NCBI GenBank assembly: GCA_020025015.1
Contig: JAHHSV010000003.1
Span: 1 to 64,000, forward strand
DNA length: 64,000 bases
Direction of reading: 5' to 3'
Origin: Anaeroplasmataceae bacterium
GTDB taxonomy: Bacteria > Bacillota_I > Bacilli_A > Acholeplasmatales > Anaeroplasmataceae
Made by a program: the position numbers and the translations under genes. A model generated the notes under the pieces. It saw nothing but the letters and a program-made list of their open reading frames with translations. It was not told the DNA's origin and made no database searches. Every line of letters starts with the position of its first letter. Positions within the stretch are counted from its first letter, which is position 1. Positions 1 to 12,600 of the stretch are shown piece by piece.

Positions 1-3000
1 TTAATATGCTCATTATAGAAGTTATCAGTGGCTGTGATATTTAATACTGTATTATCAGCTTGACCATCTATACCTTCCTTATTAATAACAATAGTATATG
101 TCTTCTTAGTTTTACCATCTTGTGCTAAAACAGTTAATGTAAATGGATTAGATTTGTTTGGTAATGCCACTTGACCAGTAGGGCCCTCAATCTTTAATCC
201 TTCACCTAATGTTGCTTCAATTGTTGCAAACATTTTATCTTTTGGCACATTATTTATTACATAAGAAGAATTTTCAGGAGAGAAATTAGTTATTTGCTCA
301 ACACCATCAATCTTAACACTTAAGCTTGCTAAAGAAGCGTTTGATGAGCCTTGTTCTCTCTTTATATTAATCCTATATACCTTACTTGATGTATTTTCAA
401 CCTGTGGATTAATTAATCCATATTCACTGGTATTATAAATCTCAAAATTATTATCTCCTACATTAATAGTAGAATCTTGGTCATCAACACCAAATAATCT
501 AGAATATTGATCATCATATGTTACTTTAATATATACCTTACTAGTTACGAATGGAACTGTAAATGTATAATTAGTTGTTTCTTTATTAAATGTGAATGGC
601 TGATTAGTAGTATCGACTACATTATCATGGCTACCCTTTGTTTGTAAAATTTGAATATTGGTAATTTCAGCTTTTTGGCTAGCAGAATAAATTGTTATTC
701 TGTAATTATTACCTGTTGCTGAATTAATAATATCAACCTCTGAACGAACGTTGATTGAATAACTACCCTTATTATTGGTTAATGTTACAACGTTTGTCGC
801 TGGGCTAGTTGAAGTCTTTGCCTTTGGTGATGTAGCCTTATATTCAACTGTTGCTGATTGAGCACCATGAGGTAATACTACAGTATAGTCATATTGATAT
901 TGCTTTAATTCAACAGCAACACCATTAATCTTTAATTCACTTAAGGTATTATCCTTATCGCCATCATTTCTTGTAATATTAAATGAATAAGTATCAGGGC
1001 TTAAACTACCATCTTCTGCTTTACATCTAAACAAGAATGATCCATTTTGACCAACATTTAAATTTTCTCGTAAATTCACACTTCCATTTGCCAATGTTGC
1101 ACCCTTTGGTAGTTCAACATTAAATTCAATTGAAGTATATGGATAATCTACTACTAAATTATATTGCTTCTGTGTAGAAATAAATGTGTAATCTTCAATT
1201 ATATATGCAGTTGGACTTGAACCTTTATATATAATTATTTCAATATTCTTAATAGCATTATCTGTATTCTTTTCAATTGTCTGATCAATTCTAAATGTAT
1301 AAACAGTTTCAGAACCATCTCTTGCAACTACTTTAACAAATCCTGTTTCACCAACATTTATTTTAAATCCAGCTGAATCATATGGAGTAGTTATACTATC
1401 AGCATTAGGGTTTGAACCAACAAATACTTTTTTGCCTTCGATTCCCTTTAATAAAACCTTAGCATAAACTTCAGAGATTGGTAATGATGCTGAGAAAGAT
1501 GGACTTGTACCATTTAAGGCATATACCTTATCAGTGTTTCCACCCTTAATTTCAGGAATAATTTTAGTGTCATTGCTAGGAACTTCCCTATTAACTACAA
1601 TTTGATAAGTTTTTCTAGCACCAGTTTCTGAAACAACATCAAATGTAAATGTGTATGATTGATTCTTTCCATCCAACTTCAATGTTAAAGGATTTCCTTC
1701 TGGTTTGTATGGTAAATTTTGACCATTAAATACGATGTATGACGTTTCAGCATTAAGCTTAATAGTCGCAATTAATTCCTTTTCATCATATGAAACTGGT
1801 GTGGTATTTCCAATTGTAAATGGACCGTTTCCAGTAAATGTTCCATAATCAGTTATTGTTGGATTTGCATATGTTCCTTGTATACGGGCTTCCATAATAC
1901 TTGTATCAGAATTTCCGTTATCTCTATTAACAACTAAATCATATGATTTTTTATTTCCAGCTTCAGCAGTAACAATAACTTTAAAAGTCTTTTGATATTC
2001 ACCTTGACCAAAGCTTAATCCTTTTTTCTCTACACCACTCTGCTGAGCTTGATTATCAATAGTAAATGTAGAATTAGAGCCCGCTGGTAATGTTACAATT
2101 AATCCAATACCAGTTTCTTTAAACTTATAATTGGAAGTTGTCTGATATACATTACCTGTATTATTACCTAAAATATTTCTACCTGTACTTTGACCTGGCT
2201 CGTATGCGTTAAATGATACAGATTCTATTCTCGTATCAACTGATTGTTTATGAATATTAACTACATAATTTTTAACAGCACCACTTTGCGAACGACAAGC
2301 AATAGTTATACTTGTTTTTGAGGCAGGAATTTTAATTTGTTGACCACTAGTTGCGGCTTGGCCATCAACTGTTACTGTAATTCCCTGAGCTGTATCAAAC
2401 GTAGGAGTTAATAAAACATTTGTCGCATCACTAGGGATGTTCATAGTGTAGTTAGTCTTTGTTGGTGAGAATGTTTCGGTTAATTGTCCTTTAATTCCAC
2501 TTTGTCCACCCTCACTTGAAACATCTAAGTTAGTTAAATCATTAGACTTATTAGGAGCCCGTTTAATATTAACTGTATATGTCTTGTTTCCACTTTTACT
2601 TGACGATAAGGTCTTAACTGTTACCTTAGTCGTTTCTCCAGGATTACCCAAAGTAATATTATAATAACCATTTGTTATCCCTATAACTTTACCATTAACT
2701 GAAACCTCAGAAATAGTACCATTTTCCTTAACAGTTCCTTTTAATTTAACTTGGTTTTTCTCGTATTCTCTTGGAATAACTATTTCTTGACCACTATTTG
2801 CAGGAATTAAACTACTAAAATCTTCATCCTCGACAAATAATGTTTCTAAATCAGCATTATTTGATGGAGCAGCAATATTAATTGTTAAAGTATCACAATT
2901 GAATTTAGTGGTGGTGTTACCATTAGGTCTAACACCTGAAAAAACAGTGTGAGTACTATCAAATTTAATTTCTCCAGAAGCATTAGCTTTAATTTGATAC

Positions 3001-3623
3001 TCAACGATACCTAGTAATGTTTCTTTAGTCATATCAAGCCTTGCTGATGTAGTACTAAAGGTTCCACCTATATATTGAGCATTATATATTGAATTATCAT
3101 CTATTCTATTTGTTGGCTGATCAAAGAAACCATATGTTGTAGAAATCTCATCGCCCCACTCGTCCATTTCTCTTTTTGTAATTGTAAAATCCAATCTTGA
3201 ATCATAAGTACTTGGACCTGGATCTTTTGTTGGTCTAGGTGTTCCTGTTGTTTGACCATATTTAATTTTCTCATTATAACCATGATTTCTAGGTTTACAT
3301 GCGCCATCAGTTCCACCTTTTGTAGATGGTTCTCTTAATGGTTCTAATTTATCAGCGTAAGATACACCTCTTTGCAATTCTGGTCTTACATTGACTTGAA
3401 CACTTTTTACATCTGCAGCCCAAGTTCCATATACTAAAAGTTTAAATGTCTCACCTGGAGCAAATGTAGTTTTTACATTTCCGCTTAAATCTTCTGCTAC
3501 ATATCTAATATGCATCATATCTTGTGCACTAGCTACGATAGGGGTAGATTTTACCCCTATTGTTGCTATAAGTGTAAGCATCAAGATTAAAAAGCTTGCG
3601 AAATACATTATTTTTCTTTTCAT
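1..3623 (-). CDS. Secreted cohesin-like / cadherin-like beta-sandwich repeat protein, C-terminus outside window
   Basis: I translated this frame by hand: it is open from an ATG at 3623 to the left edge (about 1,207 codons, no stop), so the gene is partial at its 3' end. A GGAGGGG site precedes the ATG. Residues 1-36 form a signal peptide (MKRKIMYFASFLILMLT... ending near ASA). Residues about 40-255 look like a cohesin-type jelly roll: an early 'PGETFKLLVYG' strand and a late 'LLGIVEYQIKANASGEI' strand, as in type I cohesins. From about residue 258 there are nine roughly 100-residue cadherin-like beta-sandwich repeats (PF12733 type), starting near 258, 360, 467, 573, 688, 787, 890, 985 and 1097, with a tenth beginning at the edge. 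Each starts with a 'N..L..L.V' strand and ends 'K.Y.V.I.R'. The gene lies 15 nt downstream of the 5,238-residue dockerin-like gene, so it is probably in the same operon. The beta-sandwich call is firm; the cohesin call is an inference. Confidence 0.85.
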   Translation of the reverse strand, partial: MKRKIMYFASFLILMLTLIATIGVKSTPIVASAQDMMHIRYVAEDLSGNVKTTFAPGETFKLLVYGTWAADVKSVQVNVRPELQRGVSYADKLEPLREPSTKGGTDGACKPRNHGYNEKIKYGQTTGTPRPTKDPGPSTYDSRLDFTITKREMDEWGDEISTTYGFFDQPTNRIDDNSIYNAQYIGGTFSTTSARLDMTKETLLGIVEYQIKANASGEIKFDSTHTVFSGVRPNGNTTTKFNCDTLTINIAAPSNNADLETLFVEDEDFSSLIPANSGQEIVIPREYEKNQVKLKGTVKENGTISEVSVNGKVIGITNGYYNITLGNPGETTKVTVKTLSSSKSGNKTYTVNIKRAPNKSNDLTNLDVSSEGGQSGIKGQLTETFSPTKTNYTMNIPSDATNVLLTPTFDTAQGITVTVDGQAATSGQQIKIPASKTSITIACRSQSGAVKNYVVNIHKQSVDTRIESVSFNAYEPGQSTGRNILGNNTGNVYQTTSNYKFKETGIGLIVTLPAGSNSTFTIDNQAQQSGVEKKGLSFGQGEYQKTFKVIVTAEAGNKKSYDLVVNRDNGNSDTSIMEARIQGTYANPTITDYGTFTGNGPFTIGNTTPVSYDEKELIATIKLNAETSYIVFNGQNLPYKPEGNPLTLKLDGKNQSYTFTFDVVSETGARKTYQIVVNREVPSNDTKIIPEIKGGNTDKVYALNGTSPSFSASLPISEVYAKVLLKGIEGKKVFVGSNPNADSITTPYDSAGFKINVGETGFVKVVARDGSETVYTFRIDQTIEKNTDNAIKNIEIIIYKGSSPTAYIIEDYTFISTQKQYNLVVDYPYTSIEFNVELPKGATLANGSVNLRENLNVGQNGSFLFRCKAEDGSLSPDTYSFNITRNDGDKDNTLSELKINGVAVELKQYQYDYTVVLPHGAQSATVEYKATSPKAKTSTSPATNVVTLTNNKGSYSINVRSEVDIINSATGNNYRITIYSASQKAEITNIQILQTKGSHDNVVDTTNQPFTFNKETTNYTFTVPFVTSKVYIKVTYDDQYSRLFGVDDQDSTINVGDNNFEIYNTSEYGLINPQVENTSSKVYRINIKREQGSSNASLASLSVKIDGVEQITNFSPENSSYVINNVPKDKMFATIEATLGEGLKIEGPTGQVALPNKSNPFTLTVLAQDGKTKKTYTIVINKEGIDGQADNTVLNITATDNFYNEHI

Positions 3624-3638
3624 ATTTCCCCTCCGCTA

Positions 3639-6600
3639 TTATTTTATAGGTTTATATTCTTCATTAATGATAGAATTTCCGGCAAAATGATCAATTAATT
3701 TTTCGACTTCAAGATTTGATGGGAAATAACCGCCAATAAAGCACATAGCATAATTATATAGTCCATCTAAAGTGGCATTTCCATTAAAGTGGTTCTCCAT
3801 AAAGTCACGATCTATATTGTTAACTTGACCATCACCATTTGCATCACCAAACAGTAAGCAGTAAACTCTATCAATTTCTGTACCAAATTCATCTACTAGT
3901 GCAAATGACCAACCAGTACCAACATAAATTTCTGATGTGTCATCTTGGGCAATTTCGATTCCTTCAGCATTATAAATCTTTATATCATTTACGTCATTAG
4001 CGAACATATTTAGATATACTGTTAAATATTGGCCTTGGAATAAATGACCTAAATACATATCCTTTTGATTAGCTTCAGTTCTTTCAGCCACATCGAATGA
4101 ACGTGTATTATCATCGTAATTCTCAACCATAGTTACAAATTCTGATATTGAATCAGCCTTCAATTCTAATAGCTTAGGTTTTTCCATAACAATCTTGAAG
4201 GTACATGTAACCTTAAAGTCATATCTACGGCTTGGTAATGTCTCATCTGCGATTAATTCAAACTGAGCATTGTCTGTTGGATCAATAACATTACCTAAAT
4301 AGTTAACCTTATAATCCTTACCCTCAACTAGTAATACCTTTTCAGCAGTTCTAGTTAATTTTTCCCCTTCTGCAGGAGTTTTAATATAATATACTGCCTT
4401 TAATGGATGAATTTCAAATCCAGTATATATATTAGTATAAGTATAAACTATCTCTAGTTCTTTATTAGGATCCTTAATAGGCTTAGGTATTATTGTTATT
4501 GTTCCGCCTGAATTACCATCAGGCACCTTAGTGTTATCTTTATCATTTGGAACGATATCAAATCTTCCGCCTTGTCCATTTTCATCTGGAGGGGTAATTA
4601 CTATACCAAAATCTAAATCCGGATTTTTGTCTATAGTACCGTCTGGATGGATTATTTCAGTTACCTTTCCAGTATCATCAACTACATACTCATTACCATC
4701 TTCATCTTTGATTTTAATTTCATCACCAGTCTCAAATTTTTGCTCTGGTGGGAACTTTGGAACATCGATAACACGCTTTGTGATTTCAAATGTACATGTA
4801 TTATTTACTAAAGTATAGTTTTCGTGTTCAGTTTCTGCTGTAGCTACATAGCCTGTACCTGCTAGGATACGCTTATCCTTAACAATTACAGGTACATCTT
4901 CACCTGCAACACCTACTGCAGAAGCTGACGGAGCATGTTCTAAACCATCATATATAAATGAAACATCCTTGCCCCAAATTACATCGATTTCACGCTTAGA
5001 AATAGTAAATGCACCACGAGCTGTTATTTCAGCATGTACACCATTACTTTCAATTGTAATTACGCCAAAATATTGGCCTGCATTTGTTGGTGCACCAGGT
5101 AATGGATTAGCTTGTTCCGTATCGCCAGATACGTAGTAAGTAACTTTTACAGCACCTGTTGAAACCGTTATAAAGGTTGGAGCAGGAACTGGTGTACCAT
5201 CATAAACCTTTGAAGGGAAATTAACATTTGAAATATCACCATCTAAAGGTCTGATATCTATTAATTTTTGTCCTTCTATTGTCCTGAAATTAGGAGCAGA
5301 TAATCTATAGTAAACTGTTGTAGTTCCTATAGCTCGCATAATTTGATCAGGACCATAAGAATCTCGACTAGTACCAAATTCTAGCGTATAACCAGATTTT
5401 GGATTTCTAATTTCATAAGATATTTGATGAAGCTTACCATCATAATCTCCTATGTAATCCGTAAAAGTACAATCAAATTCAGCAGGTAATATTTCAACCT
5501 TAACTGAGGTTGTAATTGAATAATTCTTAGTTAAATCAGCGTCTCCGCTCATTACTTGCCAATCACCATTAATCCAATAGAATTCATCTGGATTAACATA
5601 AGTTCCTGCCTCAAATTTAATTGTTGAAAGTGTTCCTCTAAAGATATGATTACCTATTAGATTTTCCACATTAGCGTTGCTAATTTCTTTATTCCATGGC
5701 TTAGAATCAAAATTCTTAGTTTGATCTGGAAGTCTAACGATTATCTTGCGTGGAATAATTTCAAACTCAACCTTCGCAGTTTCATCCTCGTAATCATTAT
5801 AATAATTTGATGAACCTGGTAAGGTGAATACAATTCTATAACGCCCAACATTTCGCATCTCTTCCCAACGCATAGATGGCTTATTTGTATCAAATAGTCC
5901 ATTTTCATCTGCTTGCCAAATTTGAACTTTAGGCTCACGAACCTGTTTTGGATCATTCATACCATCATACCTAAACTTTGGTTTTATAGGTGATAAGCCA
6001 TTATATTCCATATCTTCCATTGGTCTTTCAAGCTGGAATATAGATTTAGCTTTAATTATTTCTACAACACCACTACCTCTAGCTATTTCCTTACCGCTAA
6101 TAGTTGAAATAATTTGATAGTATGTAATATATGGTATAACATTACCTAACGAATCAACCTTAACGTGTGTATATGCTGGAGGAGTTGTTAATTTGTATGG
6201 GCCAGCTTCCTTTTCAGAATAACGAATTTCAATATTTTGCGCGGTAGTTGAAACAGAAATACTGTAGCTTTGACCTGTATATGGTTGTTTCAATACTTCC
6301 TGTACCTGTACATTGAAATTACCATTATCGATAATAACCTTTAAATCATACTCTATATCAAAGCAACGATCAGTAACATCTATATTATTTATTATTATTC
6401 TTGGCTTCTCAGGATTGCTTCCTTCCCACAAATACTTTTCTAAGAATTTACTACTATCAGCTCTACTGTTAACAATATAGTTACCTGGCAAACCAGAGTT
6501 TGTCTTTAAGACACCTTCAAATAAATGGTTTTCTGGTAAATTTGATACAGTAAATACTTGTTGATTTTGCTGAATTGCTTGTCCTGTAGGATCATAGGTG

Positions 6601-9600
6601 AATTCATATGGATTACCTGTAAATTTATAATTACCCTTTACGCTAATTACAACCTTACACTTTGTAATTTCATATGTGAAATCTCCACCATCAACAGCAT
6701 AATTTTTTAGTTGATCAGCATTAATATTAACCTGATACTTACCAGGGTCAATTGACTTAGAGTCACCACCAACTAAAGGCTTAATATTATAATTAAATAC
6801 TATCTCATCCAAATCTTCTTCAGCTCTAGTAATTGTAGCTTCTGGAATTTGTCTATTACCATTATATTCAAATACTGTTGAACTCCATACAACCTTAGTA
6901 GGACGCTTGCTTATAGTAAACATAACTTCCTTTGTTCCGCCTAAATGAATACCACTAGCTGGAATAGTAACAGAAACATAGTAAACACCAGCATCACGTG
7001 GACGTTTATTGTTTTCGTTTAGCTCAGTTTCAGTACCTCTAACTATACTTTGATGTCTACTATCAAAGTACTCATATACATAATCTTTTGTATTATTATC
7101 TTCCATATCTAGCTTTACAGTAGGGAAGAATACAGCTGCGCCATCAAACACCTTGCTTAGATCGCTAACCTCAATAATAGTTAGCTTAGATTTTTCAATA
7201 CTAATAGTAGCCTCTTGTACAGCTGTGTCATTATAATTCTTAACACCAGATGGTTCTTCTGAAACTATCTTAAAGTATATCTTGTGAATTCCAGGATTAC
7301 TCTTTTTAATTTCTGTTTCAGTAAAGTTGCCATTCTTAGTTTCACTATATAAGATTTTATATTTACTTGGGGAAGCTACCTCAACAGTTATACCATGAAG
7401 TGCTCCATCATATTTACCGACATAATTTTCAAAGGTAAATTTAATATTAGCCTTCAATATTTCAACAACAGAATTGTTATCAAATGAAACTCGATAATTC
7501 TTAGTTACATCTCTTGTATTTAAGCCATCCACTGCAGTTATAGTGTAATTGTTATTTGGATTTTCCCATCTAAAATCACTAGCATAATACTTCTTAGCAT
7601 TTGCACCATTTGTATAGAATGAACCCTTAAACTCATGATTTGGCAAATTACCAGTAACTGTTATAGTGTTTACCCCAGAAATATTTTCTCTACTTAACCA
7701 GTAATTTGAATCATAAACCTTTTCGCCCTTTACAAGAACTGTTATTTTTTTAGGAGTAATTTCAAATACTGAACCAATTTCTAGAGAATTATAGTGAGGG
7801 CTTTCAGGAATTATTGCGACAATTATATATTTGCCAACATCCTTAGGATCATCAATCTTTTCACCAATTAGGAATTCTGGGTCAACCTTATTGTCTGTAA
7901 TAAATGCTCTATATTCCCAAACAATATCAGCATCTGACCATTGATCATCAAATAGATAATCTTGATAATGTGGATCTTGGACATTTAAAATGTCAGCACC
8001 TGCTGTTACTAAATCATCATATTCTTTAGTAACAACATCTTGATCAAAGGCAATATCAACACGATCACGTTTTTTAACTGTTATTGTATAATTTCCGCTA
8101 AATGGCTCATAATCTTCGCGTTCAACACGATAATAAACTACAACTACACCTGGTTCTTTCACTTTAACAACCTGATCAGTGAAGGTACTACCATCTGAAC
8201 TGTACGTTATCTTTGCATCAATTGGTTCATTAACTACAATTGGATTAAAGTAACCTTGATTATCCTTTTCCCAAACAACTTCTAAATCAGTAGGTTGAAC
8301 AACATTCATCTTCTTATATGAAACAACTATATTTACATTTAACTTAACTATAAAATTTTGTGACGCGCCAACATTGTCAGCTTGACCATCCTTTGAATTA
8401 GTAAGCTTCCAATTAAATACCATACCATTATCAAGAGTTTCTGATAAGCCATTAATTTGCTTACTGATAGCGTATTTTCCACGTTGTAACTTGTTGATAG
8501 TCAATTCATATGTAGCAGTAAAGTTTTGAGCTATTACATTATTTCCTAAATTAATATTTCCAGTTATAGAATGCTTGTCTCCTTCTTGAAGAATATTCTT
8601 ATCTGGTTCAGGAGTAAATTTAGAAATAGTAATATTTTGCTTAATAGCAACCGTTAATTCCTTTGGAAGAATTTGGAATATTTTCTCATAATGCAAATCT
8701 TCATAACGATTGTCCTCAGGAGTAACTTGATCCTTTTTACATGTAACTACAATTCGATAGTATCCTACCATATTTTGATTTTGATATTCTGATTCTGGAA
8801 TTAGAATACCTGTTCCTTCACGTTTATCTCCTAAATAATAAACCTTAAACTCTATATCCGCAATATTTCCAGTATCATTGAATCTCATATTATCTATGAA
8901 TTTTAAATTATTAAATTGATATGCTGGTAATCCATCATATTGTCTATTTAAGTCATTAACAATTTCAAATACAGGATCACCCTTAACAACTCTTACAACA
9001 GCTTCTCCTTCAACGACATCCCCAGCAAATTGATGACCAGCAATAGAATACCTTACATCATAGCTACCAATTTCTTTAAATTCTGGAGCTGTTGTGCTTG
9101 TTACAAACTTTGACTCATCCTCTTCTGATTTTTTCCACTTATAAGAGATAGTTACATTGTTAGTTGGGAACTTTACAGTTAATTGGAATCTATGCATTCC
9201 ACCATTATACTTAAATATTTGTTCCTTTTCACATTCATATTGAATTTTTCCGCCAACTATCTTTACTAATAAATCAAAATCAATATCAAAGCATTGCGAA
9301 GCATCTAATACTAGCTTTCGTCCTTCAGCATCAGTTAGGTAATTTCCTTCAGCATCCTTTGGATTTACAGTAATATTAGGTGTCCAAATGAATGAGTATG
9401 CTCCTAAATTAGATTGATTCTTAGAACCCTCTATTAATACACCATACATGTATGTATCTGGATTTTCAGACTTAGTAACGATGTATCCTTCCATTTGATG
9501 ATCTGGTAAGAAACCAGCAAAACTAGAGGTTGTTAAATTCTTCTTCCAAGGAGTTCCATCATACTCTTTTTCTTCTTTTAATTTGTATTCATATTTCTTA

Positions 9601-12600
9601 GGCGTTATCTTATAAAATAACTCTTCATTATTTAGAACATAATTATCATATAAGGTTAAATCCTTAAATACTGCTGTTGCTAAATATTCACCAGCTAAAA
9701 TGCCTGAGGTTTCGGTTTCAAATTTAACAACTACTTGAATTTCTTTGCCAAATTTATCTACTGCATGAGCAACTGGTGGAGTATATAAACCGTCATACTC
9801 CTTTTCTGTATTTTCCCATGTAATGTTAATGTTGGCTCTAGTGATTGTTAATATTATTGTTAATGTCTTCGTTGAGGCTAGATAGTTCTTACCCTCCTCA
9901 AGAGTAACCTTAAACTCATATGTTCCAACATTAACAGCTGAAGTTAATTGTTGACCATAAGGCTTATTTGCAGCTGTATCGTATTTTAAAATACTTACGA
10001 CTTTTAAATTACCGCTGCCTTCTGGTTTAAATACATCTGGGAATATACTATTTCCTGTATATTCCTTAGATTGCTCTGCATCAGCATTAAACAAATCCTC
10101 TGGTAATGGAATTTTCTTGATTACTACCTTTAAATTCTTTACATTAGGCTTATAGTTTTTACCAACTTGATTTCCTTTTTGATCGACAATTCCTATTGGA
10201 TCAAATTCAAAATCTAAGCCAGAATAAACACCTGCATCAGGAGAATTTGGTCTAATACTATTTAACATTTGTACATTTGGATTTGTATCTAATGATTGAC
10301 CAGGAACTAAGTTGCCTGTTGCGATAGTTGTCTTACCATTGATACCAATAAATCTATATTGTCCGTTATAATCAAATGTGAAAACAAAGTTTCCTTTGCC
10401 ATCAGTTGGAATACCTGGATTTAAAGTTGGTTCAAAGGTTACATCTAATATACGTTTTTCGATAACCTCAGTTCCAATCTTAAATGTCTTATTCCAATTT
10501 AAGCTGTCTTGATAATAGATAACTAAATAATATTCACCAGCATCTTTTATTGCGTTATTTTGAATATTATATTTTTCAAACAACTTATAATTTGGATTAG
10601 ATGCTGTGAAATCAGCAAAAAGTGCATTTAATTGCTCAAGAGTAACATCATTTTTATTAAAATAATATTTCTTGGCTTGATCAATTACTACCTTAGTATT
10701 TCTAGTAATATTGTTTATTGTAAATACCGCATCTAAATACTCGCCATCATAAGTTTTTGTTTGTTCTGATAAATTAATATCTAAATCTGTCTTCTTAATA
10801 TTTATTACATAAGATCCTCTCTTGTCTGCAAAGCCTGGAGAAGTTACGACATAGTAAACAGTATGCTCACCAACATCAGTAAACTTAAATGGTCTTGAAT
10901 GTAAGTCTTCAGATGTTTCAGACAATGCGAAGTAGTATCTTATACCTGTAACATTAGAATTCAACTTAATTGTTGGTCCATGCTCTTCACCATCATAGAA
11001 GCCTTCATAGCCATCAATAATTAAATCTAACTCAGGTTGAACTATATTAATAGTTAAATTCAAAACAAATTCATAGTAATCACGTTTTTGTCCCTTATCG
11101 TTAACTACACTAAAATTAACTATTAAATTATTTAATATATCTTGACCAGTGATATATAAATATTGTCCTTCCTGACCACTCTTAGTTTGAACATAACTGT
11201 TTAAATCAATTTCATCATTAGTTGGAACTGGTACTAACTCTCCACCAACACCAATTGTATATATATTAGCTAATAGCTTTGACTCAATTGCATCTATTTG
11301 TTCTCTAGTTAATGCTTCTTTTAGCTTATCATATGTAACTTTAACAGGACGATTGCCATCAAATGGTACGTCTAGCTCTAATTCAATATTAATCTTACGA
11401 TTTGTAATCTTAAAATCAACCACATCTTTTTCTAGAACATAGTAATCAGTCTTACCAATAATTCTTACACCTATCTTATAATCACCAATTTCAATAGGTA
11501 CTCTAGAATTAGTGCCATCCGGATATGTTAGTGTTGTTAATGGACCATCTATTGAATAGATTTCATATTTGAATGTATCCGTAGTATGAGTATCAAACTT
11601 TATGATTGGCCAATGAATAGCTCCATCATATTCCATTTCACCTTGGATATCCATTGTGATTGTTCTCTTGATAATTTCAATTATACCGCCAACTTTTTTA
11701 CCCAAGCAGTTTTGAGTGGCAAGGTATTCAACTTCAACATAATATCTTCCTAATTCAGTAGGATTAACAGGTAATCTACTACCTTTTCCTGTTCCTGTTT
11801 GATCTAAATTATAGAATGAAACGCGTCTTGCACCATCATGCATATCTTCATCACAAATAATTGCTGAATCCGGAATTGGTTCCTTGCAATATTCAACCGT
11901 TGTCGTAACAAGCCTTACATTTGGATCACGTTTTTCAATTATTACTTCTATTGGTTTTCCATTAACATCTGTTGAACCGAAGAATGGCTCATAACCAGGA
12001 ATTTTAATCATTATATGTAGCTGATACTTGCCAGAATTAACAAATGTTAAAAGTCCTTCGCTCCATAAACTTTCATCAGAAACATTAGTTAAATCATTAC
12101 GTCTTGTTGAGAACACCTTTACTTTTTCACCATACAACTTATAGTACTTATCTAAGTTATTTATTGTAATTGTGTGCTCTTTGCCATCATATATGACTTC
12201 AGTTCCTGTAAAAGTAACACCCTCTATTTTCTTTAATGGGACATCTGGATCAATTGGAGGAGTTGGGCCTGGTGGAACTACTCCACCATCTCCGCCGTCA
12301 CCGCCGCCGTTGCCACCACCTTGATCTTCAGGGTAAATTATTACATCAACTGCAGTAATATATGGTTTATATCCATTATTTCTAACAACCTTTACAAATA
12401 CCTTATATGTTCCTTCTTTTGTATATGTAACTTGCTTAATATCTTTAGTCCAATCTGTTATATCATAAGCGCCATATTCAACACCTGATACCTCTGTTGG
12501 ATTAGAAACATCTAACAAGTATTTATATTCAGGTAGATTTTGACTGTAATAAACAGAATAATCTTGCTCTTCCCCTACAGGTAAACTAACATTTACAGAA

